Shown here in pieces: positions 60,219 to 64,000 of a DNA stretch of 64,000 nucleotides (position 1 is the first letter of the stretch; each line of letters opens with the position of its first letter). The stretch lies in the NCBI RefSeq assembly GCF_047345415.1, contig NZ_JBLFEP010000008.1:57626-121625 (forward strand). The letters are read 5' to 3'. The translations under genes were made by a program, and so were the position numbers. The DNA is from Maribacter_C sp947494565. GTDB taxonomy: Bacteria; Bacteroidota; Bacteroidia; Flavobacteriales; Flavobacteriaceae. The notes beneath the pieces were generated by a model, which was given only the letters and a program-made list of their open reading frames with translations, was not told where the DNA came from and did not search any database.

Positions 60219-60687
60219 GATTGATATTAATATAAATAAATTATTCATCCTTGTGCTTACTTCAACTTTAGCTTCATGTAGCATGAAAACATCTATAATT
60301 AATAACCCTAATGTATATACAACTCACGATTTGGGGTTTTCACAAGCAGTAATTTTCAATAATGTAATATACGGTTCGGGACAAGTTGGCTGGAACAAAG
60401 ATTACACACTTCAATCAAACTCTGATTTTAAACAACAATTTGAGCAAACACTAATAAATATAGAGCGCCTGTTAGAAAGCCAAAAATGCAGTTGGCAAGA
60501 CGTATTGCATCTTAGATTTTACGTTGTCGACCTGAATGCTGTAAAAAAAGAAAAAATAGGTGCTTTTCTAAAACAAACTTACACTAGTGGTTATGCACCT
60601 GCTACTACCCTACTTGGTATATCAGATTTAGCCAGAGAAAACCTCCTAATCGAAATTGAATTCACCGCTAAAATTAAAAAACAATGA
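60217..60687 (+). CDS. RidA/YjgF-family lipoprotein (cassette 1)
   Basis: 156 residues. The N-terminus is a lipoprotein signal with lipidation at Cys21 (LVLTSTLASC), unlike ordinary cytosolic RidA. The mature domain matches the Rid fold (FSQAVIFNNVIYGSGQVGW, WQDVLHLRFYVVDLNAV, APATTLLGIS). RidA deaminases need an Arg in the motif PAR; here it reads PATT, so imine deaminase activity is unlikely. The ATGA overlap with the next gene (60684) indicates coupling. The start codon lies within a palindromic operator candidate. The role is unknown; a periplasmic ligand-binding role is possible. Confidence 0.8.
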   Translation: MIDININKLFILVLTSTLASCSMKTSIINNPNVYTTHDLGFSQAVIFNNVIYGSGQVGWNKDYTLQSNSDFKQQFEQTLINIERLLESQKCSWQDVLHLRFYVVDLNAVKKEKIGAFLKQTYTSGYAPATTLLGISDLARENLLIEIEFTAKIKKQ

Positions 60688-61181
60688 AAATAATAATCGT
60701 TTGTATGGCAATATTGACCATCACTCAAATTCAGCCACAGGACACCATAAAGAAAGTACGTAAGAATAACATGACAGTAGGTTGGAAGATGGAAAAAGAA
60801 TACATCCACTTTGAAATGGAAGCACCCACAAATGGTTGGGTCGCCATTGGATTCAACGAAACAAAATCTTTAGCAGGCACTTACTTGCTTATGGGGCGTA
60901 TTCGGAACGGAAAGGCAGAAGTTTTAGAATATTATACCGAAAAGCCAGGCAGTTACAAACCTATCGCTGATTTAGGCATACCTAACCGAGTAATTTCTAT
61001 CTCAGGGCATGAAAAGGGGAATCTGACCAAATTGAAATTCTCTGTACCAATAGGCAAATCCAGTAAATACCATAAGCAGCTTTCAACGGACTCTAAATGG
61101 ACTATGCTCTTGGCATACAGTTTAGATGATGATTTTCAGCATCATTCAATTATGCGAACATCTGTAAACATAAAATTATGA
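60684..61181 (+). CDS. Secreted DOMON-domain protein (cassette 1)
   Basis: 165 residues with a signal peptide (MKIIIVCMAILTITQIQPQ). The body is a DOMON-type domain: MTVGWKMEKEYIHFEMEAP, GWVAIGFNE, and the C-terminal DDDFQHHSIMRTS. DOMON domains bind heme or sugars; Met and the HH pair in the final segment occupy the region of heme ligands in related cytochromes, so heme binding is possible but unproven. Its ATG overlaps the RidA-like stop (ATGA). It could act with the RidA-like lipoprotein in the periplasm. Confidence 0.75.
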   Translation: MKIIIVCMAILTITQIQPQDTIKKVRKNNMTVGWKMEKEYIHFEMEAPTNGWVAIGFNETKSLAGTYLLMGRIRNGKAEVLEYYTEKPGSYKPIADLGIPNRVISISGHEKGNLTKLKFSVPIGKSSKYHKQLSTDSKWTMLLAYSLDDDFQHHSIMRTSVNIKL

Positions 61182-61266
61182 ATTGCAAAAGAATCAGACC
61201 CCCATAAAACTCCAATTCATATTCACCCATTCAATAATCTTTATTTTAAAACTTTAAACACAAAAA

Positions 61267-61692
61267 ATGAACAGAATAATTCTAATGGGCATTTTTGCCC
61301 TTTTCATGTCAGCAGGTTGCAACGCACAATCTTCTGACGAAAAAGCCATAAAAGAAACCATAATAGCCTTCTCAAAAGCCGGGGATAAAAATGATGCCGA
61401 CAAATTAGCAACTTATTTGGACGATAATTATCGCATCATTATGAACCGATTATTTGGTAGTAGCGATGTTTCTGTAATGAACAAGGATACTTATCTTGAA
61501 AAAATCAAAACCAAAGAGTATGGCGGAGATAATAGAAAAGTAGAAATAGAAACCATTGTACTCAATGGTTCGAATGCCAGTGCAAAAGTGTCATTCATAG
61601 GTTCTAAAATGACATTTATTTCAACCATAATCCTCATTAAAGACGAAAAAAATGGATGGCAGCTTGTTAGTGACGTACCGGTAGTAAAATAG
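61267..61692 (+). CDS. NTF2-like (DUF4440-type) lipoprotein (cassette 1)
   Basis: 141 residues, lipoprotein signal with Cys18 (FALFMSAGC). The mature part fits an NTF2-like cone: AIKETIIAFSKAGDKNDADKLATYLDDNYR then FISTIILIKDEKNGWQLVSD. Such DUF4440/SnoaL-like domains bind small molecules or act as enzymes; the substrate is unknown. It is 85 bp from the DOMON gene. The stop lies 5 bp before the attC-like palindrome at 61695, so it is the last gene in the cassette. Confidence 0.75.
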   Translation: MNRIILMGIFALFMSAGCNAQSSDEKAIKETIIAFSKAGDKNDADKLATYLDDNYRIIMNRLFGSSDVSVMNKDTYLEKIKTKEYGGDNRKVEIETIVLNGSNASAKVSFIGSKMTFISTIILIKDEKNGWQLVSDVPVVK

Positions 61693-61694
61693 CC

Positions 61695-61827
61695 TGTGCA
61701 CAACATGGTATAAAAGCAATAGCGGTTTAGGTGTTAACCTGAACCGTTTTTGCGTTCAAATAAGTATATTGCTAGTTGAAAAGTTAGTGCTGTTAATCCG
61801 CTACTGCTCTTATACAAACCGTTAGCA
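61695..61827. other. attC-like site 1 (end of cassette 1)
   Basis: 5' half TGTGCACAAC then GGTATAAAAGCAATAGCGG; 3' half CCGCTACTGCTCTTATACA then AACC-GTTAGCA. The halves pair along most of their length (TATAA..AGCA.TAGCGG) with single-base bulges. TGTGCACAAC is the exact reverse complement of GTTGTGCACA at 59657, the start of the same cassette, not of GTTAGCA that follows. About 130 nt long. Confidence 0.7.
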
Positions 61828-62105
61828 AAAATCGCTCGAAAATTAAATCTTCTCGCGGAATTCAGCGGTAAATATCTTGTCATTTTAAGGACGTAAGTCC
61901 TCGGATTTTTTTGCGCAAATGGACCTTTCTCAGACGCAACAGTTGCGCTGATGGACTTCTTAGCTAGTTTGTGCAAATGGACTTTACTCAAAACGGGTAC
62001 AGAACGTTCCAATCTGCGCAATCGTTATGGAATCGTTCTCGAATCGATATGCAATCGAAACCTAATCTGCGTAAAGAGCCTGTGCTTACTCCAACGTGTC
62101 GCAAC
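61828..62105. other. Body of cassette 2, no convincing gene
   Basis: Cassette 2 runs from 61822 to 62299. The longest plus-strand frame (61951-62130, 59 codons) runs into attC-like site 2 and has no protein-like character. Imperfect direct repeats are visible (TGCGCAAATGGACCTTTCTC and TGTGCAAATGGACTTTACTC, 61911 and 61969). It may encode an RNA or be a promoter cassette or a decayed gene. Confidence 0.5.
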
Positions 62106-62305
62106 TTTTGCTAACAAAACCTATGAGTAATGCGGGCTAAGGTTATTAGTCGCAGCGTTTGCGTATTTTTATGATGTCGCAAAATCTTTGGGATTTTGCT
62201 TTGGACAAGAAAAATTAAAACAAAACAAAAAGCTTTTGCTACGTGGCGTGGCGCAACGGGAATTGCATTCCCGCTCCCCCACTACGCATAGCTCCGCCGT
62301 TATCT
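62106..62305. other. attC-like site 2 (end of cassette 2)
   Basis: Begins TTTTGCTAAC (exact reverse complement of GTTAGCAAAA at 61821, the start of this cassette), continues AAAACCTATGAGTAATGCGGGCT, and ends CCCACTACGCATAGCTCCGCC-GTTATCT. CTATG.GTA.TG.GGG pairs between halves. The middle has smaller hairpins (GCAAAATC/GATTTTGC). About 200 nt. Confidence 0.75.
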
Positions 62306-62326
62306 TCAAGCTCAAAAATTTTATAA

Positions 62327-62851
62327 ATGAACAAAATATTGCTAGTATTAATTTTAGTAATTATTCCAAAAAAAATTATTGCATGTGATTGTATTCATAA
62401 AAGTCTTGTCGAATTACAAGAGCGTGAAATTCAAATATCTGAGTGTATCTTCATTGGAAAGATAACCGAAATTAATGATGATGATTCTTATAAAATTACT
62501 GTTATAGAATCGCTGGACGGTGGGGATGTACAAGGAAACGTTTATCTAGGACTAAATTGGAGATATTGCACCCCATATATTGACGGAATTGGGACATGGC
62601 TCGTATATGGTCATATGGAGGACGGATTTTTAAGAATGAACATTTGTGGAATAAGCAGGTCTTTTGAAAACACCAATGCGCCTCCTTCTGGTTCAAAGGA
62701 GTCTATTGAATTCCAAAAGAGACTTGAGTTGCAAAAAAGTCCTAATGAAGACCCGTTTTTAATATGGAAAAAACTCGGTAAATTGGACTTAGCGAATGAA
62801 ATCTATACTCTAAGAAAACGTCGCGATTTTCGTGTAAAAGCCAGCAGATAA
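62327..62851 (+). CDS. Secreted Cys-rich protein, NTR/TIMP-like fold possible (cassette 3)
   Basis: 174 residues from ATG 62327, 28 bp after the cassette boundary. Signal peptide MNKILLVLILVIIPKKIIA, then the mature N-terminus CDC. Further features: ECIFIGKITEIND, GNVYLGLNWRYCTPYIDGIGTWLVYG and MNICGISRSF. A mature N-terminal CxC followed by a beta-barrel-like strand pattern recalls NTR/TIMP-like domains; that is a guess. The TAA stop (62849-62851) lies inside the R'' box of the next attC-like site, showing how tightly gene and cassette end fit. Confidence 0.7.
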   Translation: MNKILLVLILVIIPKKIIACDCIHKSLVELQEREIQISECIFIGKITEINDDDSYKITVIESLDGGDVQGNVYLGLNWRYCTPYIDGIGTWLVYGHMEDGFLRMNICGISRSFENTNAPPSGSKESIEFQKRLELQKSPNEDPFLIWKKLGKLDLANEIYTLRKRRDFRVKASR

Positions 62852-63040
62852 CAAAACCTATAAACAATACGGGCTACGGGCTTAATCGCGGGGTTTGTGT
62901 ATTTTTATCAAGTCCGCAAAATCTTTTGGATTTTGCTTTGGACAGGAAAAGAAAAAACAAAACAAAAAGATTTCGCTATGTGCGTGGCGGAAAGCAAACG
63001 ATAGTTTGCTCCTGTACTGTTCATAGCTCAACCGTTATCT
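62846..63040. other. attC-like site 3 (end of cassette 3)
   Basis: Starts AGATAAC (62846-62852), then AAAACCTATAAACAATACGGGCT; ends CTCCTGTACTGTTCATAGCTCAACC-GTTATCT (63034-63040). AGATAAC is the reverse complement of GTTATCT, the cassette-3 start at 62299. Halves pair as CTAT.AACA.TAC.GG. The interior holds hairpins (GCAAAATC/GATTTTGC and GCAAAC/GTTTGC). Very similar to sites 2 and 4. Confidence 0.8.
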
Positions 63041-63045
63041 CTTAT

Positions 63046-63699
63046 TTGAAAAAAAAAATATACATATCGATATTAGTCATTGGAATTCTCAGTTGGAATT
63101 GTAATAATAAATCCAATTCCAAAAGTGGAAATAAGATGGAGATTCGAAAAGATTCCCTAGTTGAATCGACCAAATCTAAATTAATCGAATACCAAAAAAA
63201 ATGGATTAGATATGTTGATGATAATGGAGTAATAAAAAGTGAGTTAGAATTATACATATCTGAATACGGAGACACACTTTGTTGGAATAAGAAAATTTAT
63301 GAAAATGGTATCCTAGACATTGCTAAAAGCAATTTTTACGAATTTGAAGCTAAGATGGCTAAAGACAGTATTATAAAAGGACGAATAACATTACATTCCG
63401 AATTGGACTCAATAAAAGACCCAATAACCGAAAAGGAACTAACAGTAGATTTTGTCAACTTTATTCTTGACAAAAAAGAGGTTATAACCTTTAAATCAAA
63501 AAATCAAAATTATGTGGATTTTGAGTTTAAAAACAATAATGATACTATAGTTGGACTGCTAACTGAATTTAGGCAAATTGATTTAACAAAAAGCCCAGAT
63601 AGTACGCGAATGATTTGGACTAAACTTCCAATTGATAATCAATCCCCAACACATAACCCTTTTATACACGTACACGAACTGAATAAAAACAAGAGATAA
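63046..63699 (+). CDS. Lipoprotein of unknown function (cassette 4)
   Basis: 217 residues with start chosen at TTG 63046. The frame is open further back to an ATG codon at about 62926, but that part would be translated attC-like DNA, while the TTG gives a clean lipoprotein signal (KKKIYISILVIGILSWNC, lipidation at Cys19) and sits 12 bp after the cassette boundary. The mature part is Lys/Asp/Glu-rich and beta-rich (WIRYVDDNGVIKSELELYIS, ITFKSKNQNYVDFEFKN); no family recognised. The TAA (63697-63699) lies inside the R'' box of attC-like site 4. Confidence 0.6.
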   Translation: MKKKIYISILVIGILSWNCNNKSNSKSGNKMEIRKDSLVESTKSKLIEYQKKWIRYVDDNGVIKSELELYISEYGDTLCWNKKIYENGILDIAKSNFYEFEAKMAKDSIIKGRITLHSELDSIKDPITEKELTVDFVNFILDKKEVITFKSKNQNYVDFEFKNNNDTIVGLLTEFRQIDLTKSPDSTRMIWTKLPIDNQSPTHNPFIHVHELNKNKR

Positions 63700-63888
63700 C
63701 AAAACCTATAAACAATACGGGCTTAGTTACTTAAACCATAAACCCGGAATATCAACAGATACCGCCAAATCTTTTGGATTTGGCATTAAATAAAAAAAGA
63801 AAAAGCAAAACAAAAAGGTTTGGCTATGCGCGTGGCGGAAAGCAAACGCTAGTTTGCTCCCGTACTGTTCATAGCTAAACCGTTGTAG
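63693..63888. other. attC-like site 4 (end of cassette 4)
   Basis: Starts AAGAGATAAC (63691-63700), the exact reverse complement of GTTATCTCTT that begins the same cassette at 63034. Continues AAAACCTATAAACAATACGGGCT and ends GCTCCCGTACTGTTCATAGCTAAACC-GTTGTAG (63882-63888). Halves pair as CTAT.AACA.TACGGG. The following core GTTGTAG differs from R'', as expected when a different cassette follows. Confidence 0.8.
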
Positions 63889-63895
63889 TTAATTT

Positions 63896-64000
63896 ATGAG
63901 AAAAATCCTTTCCTTTTTAATCTTTCTAATACCATTTGGCATTTTCGCTCAAGAAATTGTCGAAGTCAAGAGTAGAAGGACTGACGAGGTTTTCCAAGCG
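63896..64000 (+). CDS. Secreted protein, 5' part (cassette 5; runs off the window)
   Basis: ATG 63896, 13 bp after the cassette boundary, opens a frame still open at 64000 (35 residues seen). The first 18 residues are a clear signal peptide (KILSFLIFLIPFGIFA), then QEIVEVKSRRTDE. The family cannot be told from this fragment. Its cassette would be expected to end in a palindrome starting with CTACAAC outside the window. Confidence 0.65.
   Translation, partial: MRKILSFLIFLIPFGIFAQEIVEVKSRRTDEVFQA

Noticed and set aside
61734..62021. 95-codon minus-strand frame across attC-like site 1 and cassette 2
   Set aside because: It begins and ends in boundary sequence, runs against cassette direction and has no protein-like features.
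61951..62130. 59-codon plus-strand frame in cassette 2
   Set aside because: It ends inside the palindrome, has many Cys/Arg and no hydrophobic pattern; kept as non-coding with low certainty.
62926..63045. N-terminal extension of the cassette 4 lipoprotein
   Set aside because: It would translate the attC-like palindrome of the preceding cassette and place the lipoprotein signal in the middle.

Overview
The window reads as a chromosomal segment of a marine-type member of Bacteroidota, most likely Flavobacteriaceae. This rests on a type IX secretion (T9SS) locus with a gliding-motility-type C-terminal domain, a PorP/SprF protein, H-NOX and LytTR signalling, scarce Shine-Dalgarno sequences, and REP-like elements of the GTCATnCTGAGnGGAGTCGAAG type. 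The species cannot be named from the sequence. No rRNA or complete tRNA gene was seen.

Layout. 1-1141: 5' part of a secreted DUF4114-type protein, then a 36-residue hydrophobic peptide gene with its own terminator. 1671-5684: an NO/O2 signalling cassette on the minus strand (receiver, H-NOX, PAS histidine kinase, Hpt, LytTR regulator). 5972-15087: a mixed region with an epimerase-like protein, two secreted HExxH proteins, two paralogous membrane AraC regulators, a SRPBCC protein and a PDZ-hydrolase; an inverted-repeat motif recurs in two of its promoters. 15546-34937: a complete nitrate assimilation island. It holds NrtABCD-type uptake with an outer-membrane channel, a fused nitrate reductase, NirB and NirD, siroheme enzymes (CobA- and SirC-like), a rubredoxin/half-sulfite-reductase protein, a DUF4202 protein, and a NarX/NarL-like two-component pair whose genes lie about 11 kb apart. 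TACGTA boxes, often 10 bp apart, sit at its promoters. 35140-57009: an OmpA/PD40 protein, PorP/SprF and a 6306-residue HYR/Calx-beta adhesin with a T9SS type B tail; the adhesin gene carries a GC-rich, nearly identical 690-bp tandem duplication.

57010-64000 is the most unusual part. A tyrosine recombinase (58483-59610) is followed in the same direction by at least four complete cassettes and the start of a fifth. Each complete cassette ends in a long imperfect palindrome. The last 7-10 bases before each palindrome are the exact reverse complement of the first 7-10 bases of the same cassette, beginning with GTT. That is what integron cassettes look like after excision and insertion at attC sites. 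However, the recombinase shows no IntI-specific insertion, points the same way as the cassettes, and the attC-like sites are long (about 130-200 nt). The first cassette carries a self-regulated four-gene MarR operon, the second has no convincing gene, and the rest encode secreted proteins or lipoproteins. A decayed 3' end of a second recombinase and a tRNA-Pro-like 3' fragment lie just upstream, so this locus has a history of recombination.

Limits: all family names come from reading motifs by eye. No alignment, structure prediction or database search was run.
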